From Coxiellaceae bacterium UBA6002 (GTDB lineage: Bacteria > Pseudomonadota > Gammaproteobacteria > UBA6002): a stretch of 6,512 nucleotides of DNA. The notes beneath the pieces were generated by a model, which did not search any database, was not told the origin of the DNA, and was given only the letters and a program-made list of their open reading frames with translations. The position numbers were made by a program, and so were the translations under genes. The stretch spans positions 28,503-35,014 of the forward strand of contig DJAM01000130.1 of the NCBI GenBank assembly GCA_002429595.1. The letters run 5' to 3'. The number at the start of each line of letters is the position of its first letter. The first letter of the stretch is position 1. Below, in pieces: positions 1 to 5,454 of the stretch.

Positions 1-3
1 CTT

Positions 4-55
4 CGCGGGAATGACAGGCAAAACGCGGGAATGATACTTTTGCGCCAATGACAGG
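4..55. repeat. Short array of GCGGGAATGA repeats
   Basis: Three imperfect direct units lie in a row: GCGGGAATGACAGG at 5-18, GCGGGAATGATACT at 25-38 and GCGCCAATGACAGG at 42-55, with periods of 20 and 17 bases. The first unit is the same 12-mer (GCGGGAATGACA) that forms the right arm of the palindromic element at 5377-5451, so both belong to one dispersed family. The matching left arm, TGTCATTCCCGC, would fall outside the window, so this may be the cut end of a longer element. The array sits directly after the ileS stop, where lspA often follows in gammaproteobacteria. No gene is seen in it. Confidence 0.6.
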
Positions 56-63
56 ACAATCCA

Positions 64-2898
64 CTAAGCAAAAACCCGCTCTTCCCCTGGCCCCGAAATA
101 TTAGTAACACAACGCTCACAAATATCTGGATAAGTCGAAACTGCACCGACATCGGGCCGGCGATGCCAACAACGTTCGCATTTAGGGTATTCTGATGGGG
201 TGACAACAATTTTCATTTCCAGTCCTGAGGTGGCGATTACTTCACCCTCTTCTGCTTCTGGTGCGTTATCATCTTCATGATAATCATTTAAGGAATGAAC
301 ACTAGCTTCTGAGGTGATCAAAATAAATCGAAGTTCTTGTCCGAAGCGTTGCAACAAGTTTTGCAATTCAGAATTGCAATATAATTGCACGTTGGCAGCT
401 AAAGCTGAGCCGATGACTCCTTGATTGCGTAGGCGCTCCAATTCTTGATTGACCAGTTCTCTGATCGCCATGACTTGCCGCCACTGTTCTCTTACAGTGA
501 CCGAGATATCTGCCAAATCGGTGTACCACGTTGTGAGGAACACACTTTTAACTGGCTGCTTAGGTATGTACTGCCAAATCTCCTCGGCGGTAAACGATAA
601 AATCGGCGCCATCCATCGCACCATTGCTTGTAAAAGATGGTAAATAGCAGTTTGTGCTGATCTTCGCGCATGGCTATCTGCTTTCGTGGTATACAAGCGA
701 TCTTTAAGGATATCGAGATAGAAACTACCCATCTCGATGGTGCAGAAATTATGAAGCTTTTGAGCAACTTGATGAAACTGATAGCTATTGTAGGACGCAA
801 TAATTTCTTCTTGAAGGATCAATGCAGCATCAACCGCCCATTGATCAAGCTGCAACATTTCAGAAATCTCGACTTTATCTCGCTCATAATCAAAATCAGC
901 TAAATTCGATAAGAAGAATCTTGCTGTGTTACGAATACGACGATACGCCTCAGAAGCACGTTCAAAATTTTCTTTGGAGACAGTCATTTCGCCGCGATAA
1001 TCGGTATTCGCAATCCATAAACGCAAGACATCCGCGCCGAGCTTATTGATTACCTCTTCAGGCGCAATGACGTTGCCCAATGACTTGGACATTTTGCGAC
1101 CTTCAGTATCGACAGTGAAGCCATGCGTTAAGACTGCAAAAAATGGCGCTCGGTCATACATTGCAACTGAAGTTAATAATGACGTTTGAAACCAACCGCG
1201 ATGCTGATCAGAACCTTCTAAATAAAGATCGGCAGGCGCGCGTAGTTCAGGACGAGCATTTAAGACACACTCATGGCTAGTGCCGGCATCAAACCAAACA
1301 TCGAGGGTATCTGTCACCTTATCGTAATCATTAGCTTCAGCTCCTAAAAGATCGGCGCTCGTCAGCTCATGCCAAATTTCGATACCTTTTTTCTCGACCA
1401 GCTGCGCCACCTTTTCCATTAGAGCTAAGGTATCTGGATGCAGTTCTCTGGATTTTTTATGCACAAAAAGTGGAATCGGAGTATTCCAAATCCTTTGTCT
1501 TGAAATACACCAATCTGGACGTTTTTGAACCATATCCGTGATTCTTACTTGTCCCCAGTCGGGAATCCACTGCGTTTTCTTAATCGCATCCAAGGATTCT
1601 TCACGAAGGCCGTTTTTTTCCATGCTAATAAACCATTGCGGTGTGGCTCGGTAGATTAAAGGCGTTTTGTGGCGCCAGCAATGCGCGTAGCTATGAATAA
1701 TTTTGGCTTCATGCAGTAAATTCTGATGTTCTTTGATGACTTCAAGAATATGCGCATTGGCTTTGAACACTTGCTCGCCCGCAAAAAAGGGTGTACCCGC
1801 AATGTAATTACCATTGGCATCAACCGGATTATCGATCATCAGTCTATTGCGTTGACCGACAATATAGTCTTCTTGGCCATGCGCTGGCGCAATGTGCACA
1901 GCACCAGTACCGGCATCTAACGTCACATGATCGCTTAAAACGACTGGGACCTCGCGCATCAAGAACGGATGACGTAGACGAAGACCCTCTAAATCTTCCC
2001 CAGAGAAAATCGCATAGGTCTGATATTCAGTAATGCCACACCGTGCAGCCACTTGCTCTAAAAGTTCTTCAGCAACCACTAGCATCGGTGAAATTGAATT
2101 CAAAACTTCGATGAGTACATAACGATGACCTGGATTGAGAGCCACGGCCTGATTCGCCGGTAGTGTCCAAGGAGTGGTTGTCCAAATTGGAATGGCAACC
2201 TCGGGATCAACTAGTTTGATATCGAGTTTTTTAACTAACTCACTACCATCTGCCACCCGAAATAACACATCAATGGCATAACTTTCTTTATCTTTGTATT
2301 CCACTTCTGCTTCAGCTAAGGCCGAGCCACATGCGATGCACCACTGCACCGGTTTATGACCTTGTTGCAGATGGCCATTAGCAACAATTTTTGCCAGACT
2401 CCTGATGATGTTCGCTTCATACATAGGATCCATTGTCAGATAAGGATTTTCCCAATCGCCAACGACACCTAAGCGGATAAAATCAGCTTTTTGTAATTCG
2501 ATTTGTGATGCCGCATAGTCACGACAGGCTTTAATAAAATCTTTTACCGTAACTTGTGAGGCTTTCACGATATTTTTTTCGACATTGAGTTCGATGGGTA
2601 AGCCATGGCAATCCCAACCTGGCACATAAGGAGCATCAAAGTTACTCAAGGTCTTAGATTTAGTAATGATGTCTTTTAACGTCTTATTAATCGCATGACC
2701 AATGTGAATACGACCATTTGCATAGGGAGGGCCGTCGTGAAGGATAAATTTACGTCGATCCCTACCAAGTTCGCGTAAGCACTGGTAGAGATTTATTTCT
2801 TGCCAGTAAGCTAGAATGCCAGGTTCTCGCGCTGGCAAATTAGCCTTCATCGGAAAATCGGTCTTTGGCAAGTTAAGCGTATTCTTATAGTCAGTCAT
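64..2898 (-). CDS. ileS: Isoleucyl-tRNA synthetase (IleRS, bacterial IleS1 type)
   Basis: Cytoplasmic class Ia synthetase that charges tRNA-Ile with isoleucine and hydrolyses mischarged valine. At 944 residues it is close to the 938 of E. coli. Visible in order: HIGH signature at 65-68 within DGPPYANGRIHIGH; WCIACGSALAEAEVEY near 187-201; CP1 editing domain with TTTPWTLPAN at 240-249 and HGQEDY at 340-345; RPDWCISRQR at 460-469; TLDVWFDAG at 531-539; KMSKS at 602-606; anticodon-binding helices with RRIRNTARF and VRWMAPILSFTAEEIW; and a C-terminal zinc knuckle with Cys 907, 910, 927 and 930. The start gives the normal MTDYKNTLNLPKTDFPMK beginning; upstream there is only a weak AGG. One oddity is WNTP at 471-474, where E. 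coli has WGVP. In E. coli ribF lies just upstream in the same operon; here a gene on the opposite strand intervenes, so ileS needs its own promoter. Confidence 0.98.
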   Translation of the reverse strand: MTDYKNTLNLPKTDFPMKANLPAREPGILAYWQEINLYQCLRELGRDRRKFILHDGPPYANGRIHIGHAINKTLKDIITKSKTLSNFDAPYVPGWDCHGLPIELNVEKNIVKASQVTVKDFIKACRDYAASQIELQKADFIRLGVVGDWENPYLTMDPMYEANIIRSLAKIVANGHLQQGHKPVQWCIACGSALAEAEVEYKDKESYAIDVLFRVADGSELVKKLDIKLVDPEVAIPIWTTTPWTLPANQAVALNPGHRYVLIEVLNSISPMLVVAEELLEQVAARCGITEYQTYAIFSGEDLEGLRLRHPFLMREVPVVLSDHVTLDAGTGAVHIAPAHGQEDYIVGQRNRLMIDNPVDANGNYIAGTPFFAGEQVFKANAHILEVIKEHQNLLHEAKIIHSYAHCWRHKTPLIYRATPQWFISMEKNGLREESLDAIKKTQWIPDWGQVRITDMVQKRPDWCISRQRIWNTPIPLFVHKKSRELHPDTLALMEKVAQLVEKKGIEIWHELTSADLLGAEANDYDKVTDTLDVWFDAGTSHECVLNARPELRAPADLYLEGSDQHRGWFQTSLLTSVAMYDRAPFFAVLTHGFTVDTEGRKMSKSLGNVIAPEEVINKLGADVLRLWIANTDYRGEMTVSKENFERASEAYRRIRNTARFFLSNLADFDYERDKVEISEMLQLDQWAVDAALILQEEIIASYNSYQFHQVAQKLHNFCTIEMGSFYLDILKDRLYTTKADSHARRSAQTAIYHLLQAMVRWMAPILSFTAEEIWQYIPKQPVKSVFLTTWYTDLADISVTVREQWRQVMAIRELVNQELERLRNQGVIGSALAANVQLYCNSELQNLLQRFGQELRFILITSEASVHSLNDYHEDDNAPEAEEGEVIATSGLEMKIVVTPSEYPKCERCWHRRPDVGAVSTYPDICERCVTNISGPGEERVFA

Positions 2899-2946
2899 GT
2901 TATTGCCTATTGGTCTTACAAAAAAAACAGGTGAGAAAGGGGATCA

Positions 2947-2976
2947 ATTATATTCTTTCTAAGCGCTGGAAGCTAA
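2947..2976 (-). promoter_or_regulatory. Candidate ileS promoter
   Basis: On the minus strand a perfect -10 box TATAAT (plus-strand ATTATA, 2947-2952) lies about 49 bases upstream of the ileS ATG. The best -35 at a normal distance is TTAGCT (plus-strand 2971-2976, 18-base spacer), which is weak. A promoter is expected here because ribF no longer reads into ileS. The call rests mainly on the -10 box. The leader also has a T8 run (plus-strand A run near 2920-2927), but no stem precedes it, so I do not call a terminator or attenuator. Confidence 0.4.
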
Positions 2977-2999
2977 CCAAAATCGTTTGTGAGCATCCA

Positions 3000-3053
3000 G
3001 TGGCTTGTCCCCGAGCTCAGGAAGGAAGCTGGACCCCGCGGACAAGCCGCAGG
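3000..3053. repeat. Decayed palindromic repeat upstream of the TyrA-like gene
   Basis: GGCTTGTCC (3002-3010) is mirrored exactly by GGACAAGCC (3040-3048). A G-U pair (3001/3049) and a G-C pair (3000/3050) extend the stem to 11 bp around a 29-base loop. The right half also folds locally as GCGG-ACAAG-CCGC (3038-3050), flanked by CC and GG with one mismatch. The stretch is much richer in G+C than its surroundings. This looks like the remnant of a dispersed palindromic element of the CCGCGGACAAGCCGC kind, distinct in sequence from the CATTCCCGC family elsewhere in the window. It lies between the divergent starts of ileS and the TyrA-like gene. It could have been brought in with that gene, but the sequence alone does not show this. 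Confidence 0.5.
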
Positions 3054-3133
3054 ACATCGATGTGATGAATTTTTGCACAAGAAAATAAATTTTGTCATCT
3101 CTAGAGGCTATTATTATTGCAGGGAATTTATCT

Positions 3134-3143
3134 AGGAGAGGAG
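3134..3143 (+). promoter_or_regulatory. Strong ribosome binding site fixing the TyrA-like start
   Basis: AGGAGAGGAG lies just before ATG at 3146, with AGGAG ending 7 bases from the start codon. It decides in favour of this ATG over an in-frame TTG at 3092, which would add 18 residues and place this Shine-Dalgarno inside the reading frame. It is the strongest ribosome binding site in the window. Confidence 0.8.
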
Positions 3144-3145
3144 CC

Positions 3146-3985
3146 ATGATTAATCAAATTACTATTATTGGCCTTGGGATAGTTGGCAGATCAATCGCAA
3201 GCGCTATCCGACAATCGGATTTTACTAAGCGTATTGTGGGTTATGATTCTAACCCCACCAATGTGACGGCTTGTCGTTCACAGGAATTAGTTGATGACTG
3301 CCCTATTCAAATTGAAAGTGCTGTCAAATCAGCAGATATCATTGCTATCGCTGTCCCATATGCTGAATACGAACAGATTCTAAACCAAATTGCTCCTCAC
3401 CTAAAAGCGCATGCTGGCATCACTGATATCGCCACAATTAAACAACCAATTATGCAATTAGCTAAAAAAATATTGGGCGAACATTATTCAAATTTTGTTC
3501 CAAGTCACCCAATTATTAATCTTAATGAAGCTAATGATTTAATGGAACCTGCCTTATTTGCTGGTCGCCCCATTATTGTGACTCCTTCAGAAGAGACAGA
3601 TGAGCGAGCTGTAGAAACGATACGTTTATTTTGGGAGGCGATGGGTGGCGAAATAGAAATCATGCCTGCTGCTGAAAACGATGCCCTGCTCGCATCCACA
3701 TGCCATTTACCACAACTATTAGCTTTTACCTTTATTAACAGTGTTAAAAATAAAGAAAGTATTCAACGCTATATCACTAAAAACTTTAAAGATTTTACGA
3801 GTATTGCTACACACAGCCCCATTTTATGGCGAGATTTGTGTATTGCTAACCGGGAAGCAATCCTCAAAGAGATCGGTGATTTTGAAGTTAATTTACAAAA
3901 AATGAAGCAAATTTTGGAAGCAGAAGAAACCGATACGTTGCTAGAACATTTCAGCGATGCGAAACAGATGCGAGAAAATATGTAG
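3146..3985 (+). CDS. TyrA-family prephenate/arogenate dehydrogenase-like protein, divergent active site
   Basis: A 279-residue NAD-dependent dehydrogenase of the TyrA (prephenate dehydrogenase) family, with no chorismate mutase or ACT domain. An N-terminal Rossmann fold shows GLGIVG at 9-14 and Asp34 ending beta-2 (GYDSNP), which suggests NAD rather than NADP. DIATIK (94-99) matches the family DxxSxK segment, HPI (121-123) holds the catalytic His, and HLPQ (187-190) and DFTSIA (216-221) followed by WRDL mark the helical dimer domain. Several usual substrate-site residues differ: Ser to Thr97, HPIAG to HPIIN, the second His of HLPH to Gln190, and the prephenate-binding Arg of DFTRIA to Ser219. 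The fold is secure; the substrate is not. The true reaction could be prephenate to 4-hydroxyphenylpyruvate or a related cyclohexadienyl or other substrate. It runs opposite to both neighbours, has no aromatic-pathway gene beside it, and is about 39% G+C over 3181-3960 by hand count. Confidence 0.85.
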   Translation: MINQITIIGLGIVGRSIASAIRQSDFTKRIVGYDSNPTNVTACRSQELVDDCPIQIESAVKSADIIAIAVPYAEYEQILNQIAPHLKAHAGITDIATIKQPIMQLAKKILGEHYSNFVPSHPIINLNEANDLMEPALFAGRPIIVTPSEETDERAVETIRLFWEAMGGEIEIMPAAENDALLASTCHLPQLLAFTFINSVKNKESIQRYITKNFKDFTSIATHSPILWRDLCIANREAILKEIGDFEVNLQKMKQILEAEETDTLLEHFSDAKQMRENM

Positions 3986-4017
3986 CCTGCTGAAGTGAAA
4001 CCCAAGGCTACATTTTT
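3980..4017 (+). terminator. Terminator of the TyrA-like gene, overlapping the end of ribF
   Basis: TGTAGCCT (3981-3988) pairs with AGGCTACA (4005-4012), and one more A-T pair (3980/4013) makes a 9-bp stem with a 16-base loop. T residues follow to 4017. The left arm includes the TAG stop of the TyrA-like gene; the right arm includes the ribF stop at 4008-4010. On the minus strand the hairpin is followed by ATTTTC, a poorer tail, so it may also act weakly for ribF. Such a shared hairpin fits two convergent genes only 22 bases apart. Confidence 0.55.
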
Positions 4018-4937
4018 AGAAACTTTTTAGCCTGACGAATATCTTCTTTAATTTGAACTTGTAAAGCCTCAAAATCCGCAAATTTTTGTTCATCGCGCAA
4101 CTTGTGCAGAAATATTACTTTGGCGCGCTTACCATAGATATCTTGATCAAAATCAAATAAATGCACCTCTAAAAGCGGTTTATTATGACCGGATAAAGTA
4201 GGTCGAGTACCCAAATTGGCTACTCCTGTGAATGTTTGATCCTGGAGTATCCCATCAACCGCCACCACAAAAACGCCGCTAAGTGGTATCGTTTTACGCT
4301 GCAGATGAATATTTGCGGTAGGAAAACCAAGTGATCGGCCGCGCTTTTGACCATGCGCTATACGACCCATAATACTAAAATAATGACCGAGTAATTGTTC
4401 AACATGTGCTAGCTCACCTTCTGCCAACAACTTACGAATCCGTGTGCTACTGGCCCGTTCTCCGTGCACAGTCAGTGTAGGTAGACAATCTGCAACAAAT
4501 TGATATCGAGAACCCAACTCCCGCAACAATTCAATATTACCGGCACGCTGGTAACCAAAGCGAAAATCATCCCCCACCAGTATAAAAGTCGGTCCTAATT
4601 TAGACACCAGCATAGCGACAAAATCCTCCGCTGTCTGCTTCGCCAAAGTCTTGTTAAAAGGTAAAATTACGACATAATCAATAGCTTGGCTTTTCAGACC
4701 CTCAATCTTTTCTCGAAGTCTCATCAGTCGAGCAGGAGGATTTGCTTGGTCAAAATACTCACAAGGCTGGGGCTCAAAAAGAATGACAGTCGTTGTCTTT
4801 CCTAACTCGCACCCCTTTTCTTTTAGAATGGATAATAGCCGGATATGACCTAGGTGCATGCCATCGAAATTCCCGATGGTGAGCACACAACCACGTTGTC
4901 GCTCTTTGACGTTGAGCAAACCTCTAATTATTTCCAT
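4008..4937 (-). CDS. ribF: Bifunctional riboflavin kinase / FAD synthetase
   Basis: Cytoplasmic enzyme that phosphorylates riboflavin to FMN and adenylylates FMN to FAD. It has 309 residues (E. coli about 313). The N-terminal adenylyltransferase domain shows GNFDGMHLGH at 22-31, VGDDFRFG at 121-128 and SSTRIR at 163-168. The C-terminal flavokinase domain shows GRSLGFPTANI at 200-210, VANLGTRPT at 239-247 and LEVHLFDF at 256-263, with Glu257 as the likely catalytic base. The start at 4937 (MEIIRGLLNV, then GCVLTIGNFDG) matches the family; an in-frame GTG at 5009 and an ATG at 4976 would add unconserved residues and lack a ribosome site. The chosen start also has only a poor Shine-Dalgarno. It is divergent from rpsT as in E. 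coli, but it does not lead directly into ileS. Confidence 0.97.
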   Translation of the reverse strand: MEIIRGLLNVKERQRGCVLTIGNFDGMHLGHIRLLSILKEKGCELGKTTTVILFEPQPCEYFDQANPPARLMRLREKIEGLKSQAIDYVVILPFNKTLAKQTAEDFVAMLVSKLGPTFILVGDDFRFGYQRAGNIELLRELGSRYQFVADCLPTLTVHGERASSTRIRKLLAEGELAHVEQLLGHYFSIMGRIAHGQKRGRSLGFPTANIHLQRKTIPLSGVFVVAVDGILQDQTFTGVANLGTRPTLSGHNKPLLEVHLFDFDQDIYGKRAKVIFLHKLRDEQKFADFEALQVQIKEDIRQAKKFLKM

Positions 4938-4971
4938 GGAAATCAGTCTTAAATATTTGTGGAAAGAGGCA

Positions 4972-5000
4972 ATCATACGTGATGGTATTACAAATAAAAA
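4972..5000 (-). promoter_or_regulatory. Possible ribF promoter
   Basis: On the minus strand a -10-like TATGAT (plus-strand ATCATA, 4972-4977) lies 34 bases upstream of the ribF ATG. At a 17-base spacing the -35 would be TTTTTA (4995-5000), which is a poor match. A promoter must lie in the 139-bp gap between the divergent genes, and this is the best candidate I see, but the support is thin. Confidence 0.25.
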
Positions 5001-5002
5001 GC

Positions 5003-5031
5003 TTGACACCTCGGCGAGTTACCAGCATATT
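5003..5031 (+). promoter_or_regulatory. rpsT promoter
   Basis: A perfect -35 TTGACA (5003-5008) is followed after exactly 17 bases by CATATT (5026-5031), which matches TATAAT at four of six positions. Transcription would begin near 5038, giving a leader of roughly 39 bases before the rpsT GTG. The spacing and position make this the best-supported promoter in the window. A single promoter is visible. Confidence 0.65.
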
Positions 5032-5062
5032 TACCTGTTTTACAGATTTAATAGAAAATACC

Positions 5063-5067
5063 TGGAG
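5063..5067 (+). promoter_or_regulatory. rpsT ribosome binding site preceding a GTG start
   Basis: TGGAG ends nine bases before GTG at 5077. No ATG lies at a suitable place, and the protein from this GTG matches the usual S20 N terminus (M)ANTAQAKKRAKQ, so the site and family alignment together fix the non-ATG start. Confidence 0.7.
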
Positions 5068-5076
5068 TTTTATACA

Positions 5077-5343
5077 GTGGCTAACACAGCACAAGCTAAA
5101 AAAAGAGCAAAGCAAGCAGAAGAAAGTCGTCTGCACAATGCCAGCTTACGCTCTGCGATGCGTACCTGCCTAAAAAAAGTTTTAAAGGCCATCCAATCCG
5201 GCGACAAAGCTAATGCCCAAGCTGCCTTAAAAGAAGCAGTTCCATACTTGGACAGCATGGTTAATAAGAGAATTATTCATAAGAATAAAGCTGCTCGACA
5301 TAAGAGCCGCCTGAATGCACACATTAAGAATTTAGGTCAGTAA
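5077..5343 (+). CDS. rpsT: Small ribosomal subunit protein S20 (bS20)
   Basis: Binds 16S rRNA early in 30S assembly. The protein has 88 residues (E. coli 87), is very basic and should be almost wholly helical. Diagnostic segments are the N-terminal AKKRAKQAE (7-15), RLHNASLRSAMRT (18-30) and the strongly conserved C-terminal IIHKNKAARHKSRLN (66-80). The reading frame stays open upstream to 4858, but that extension overlaps ribF and carries no S20 homology; translation is placed at GTG 5077 because the family N terminus begins there behind TGGAG. A weak start codon is notable because E. coli rpsT starts with UUG and S20 restricts its own translation; similar feedback here is an inference. It is divergent from ribF and convergent with obgE. 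Confidence 0.96.
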   Translation: MANTAQAKKRAKQAEESRLHNASLRSAMRTCLKKVLKAIQSGDKANAQAALKEAVPYLDSMVNKRIIHKNKAARHKSRLNAHIKNLGQ

Positions 5344-5376
5344 ATTTCTCCCTATCCATCTCAGCGAATACTATTC

Positions 5377-5451
5377 TGTCATTCCCGCATAGGCGGGAAC
5401 TCATTCTTCCAGCCACACTAATGATCGGTTCCCGCTTACGCGGGAATGACA
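5377..5451. repeat. Paired palindromic repeat (REP/BIME-like) between convergent rpsT and obgE
   Basis: Two hairpins stand in opposite orientation. The first is TTCCCGC-ATAG-GCGGGAA (5382-5399); the second is TTCCCGC-TTAC-GCGGGAA (5429-5446). The outer ends form an exact 12-bp inverted repeat, TGTCATTCCCGC (5377-5388) and GCGGGAATGACA (5440-5451). Inside it, GCGGGAAC (5393-5400) mirrors GTTCCCGC (5428-5435), so the whole 75 bases can also fold as one long interrupted stem. The same 12-mer recurs at 5-16. The location fits a mobile-type palindromic repeat that may also stop transcription from both genes, although no good T run follows either hairpin. Confidence 0.8.
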
Positions 5452-5454
5452 AAG

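Noticed and set aside
1..60. CRISPR array at the left edge
   Set aside because: The units are about 10-14 bases with spacing under 10, far too short for repeats and spacers, and they match the palindromic family at 5377-5451.
449..2033. Several short frames opposite ileS (such as 449-643, 670-903, 822-1049, 1791-2033)
   Set aside because: They are antisense shadows of a strongly conserved gene, with no ribosome sites or recognisable domains.
2915..2930. The T8 run in the ileS leader as an attenuator or T-box
   Set aside because: No GC-rich stem precedes it on the minus strand and no T-box features are visible; T-box control of ileS is also mainly a Gram-positive trait.
3073..3120. Promoter for the TyrA-like gene from TTGTCA (3092-3097) with TATTAT near 3109-3117
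   Set aside because: The boxes are only 11 or 14 bases apart, and at 17 bases the -10 (TATTGC) is poor, so no placement is convincing.
3092..3145. An in-frame TTG extension of the TyrA-like protein by 18 residues
   Set aside because: The strong AGGAGAGGAG site lies inside it, and the Rossmann beta-1 strand begins directly after the ATG at 3146.
2959..3147. A 62-codon open frame on the minus strand upstream of the TyrA-like gene
   Set aside because: It runs across the palindromic repeat, has no recognisable domain, would overlap the ileS promoter region and the TyrA-like ribosome site, and looks like a chance translation of repeat sequence.
4938..5009. A longer RibF starting at GTG 5009 or ATG 4976
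   Set aside because: RibF proteins begin with the MEIIRGL-type segment; the extra residues are not family-like, have no ribosome site, and would run into the rpsT promoter.
4858..5076. A 161-residue form of S20 extending into ribF
   Set aside because: The added 73 residues overlap ribF on the opposite strand and have no S20 similarity; the GTG at 5077 gives the normal length.
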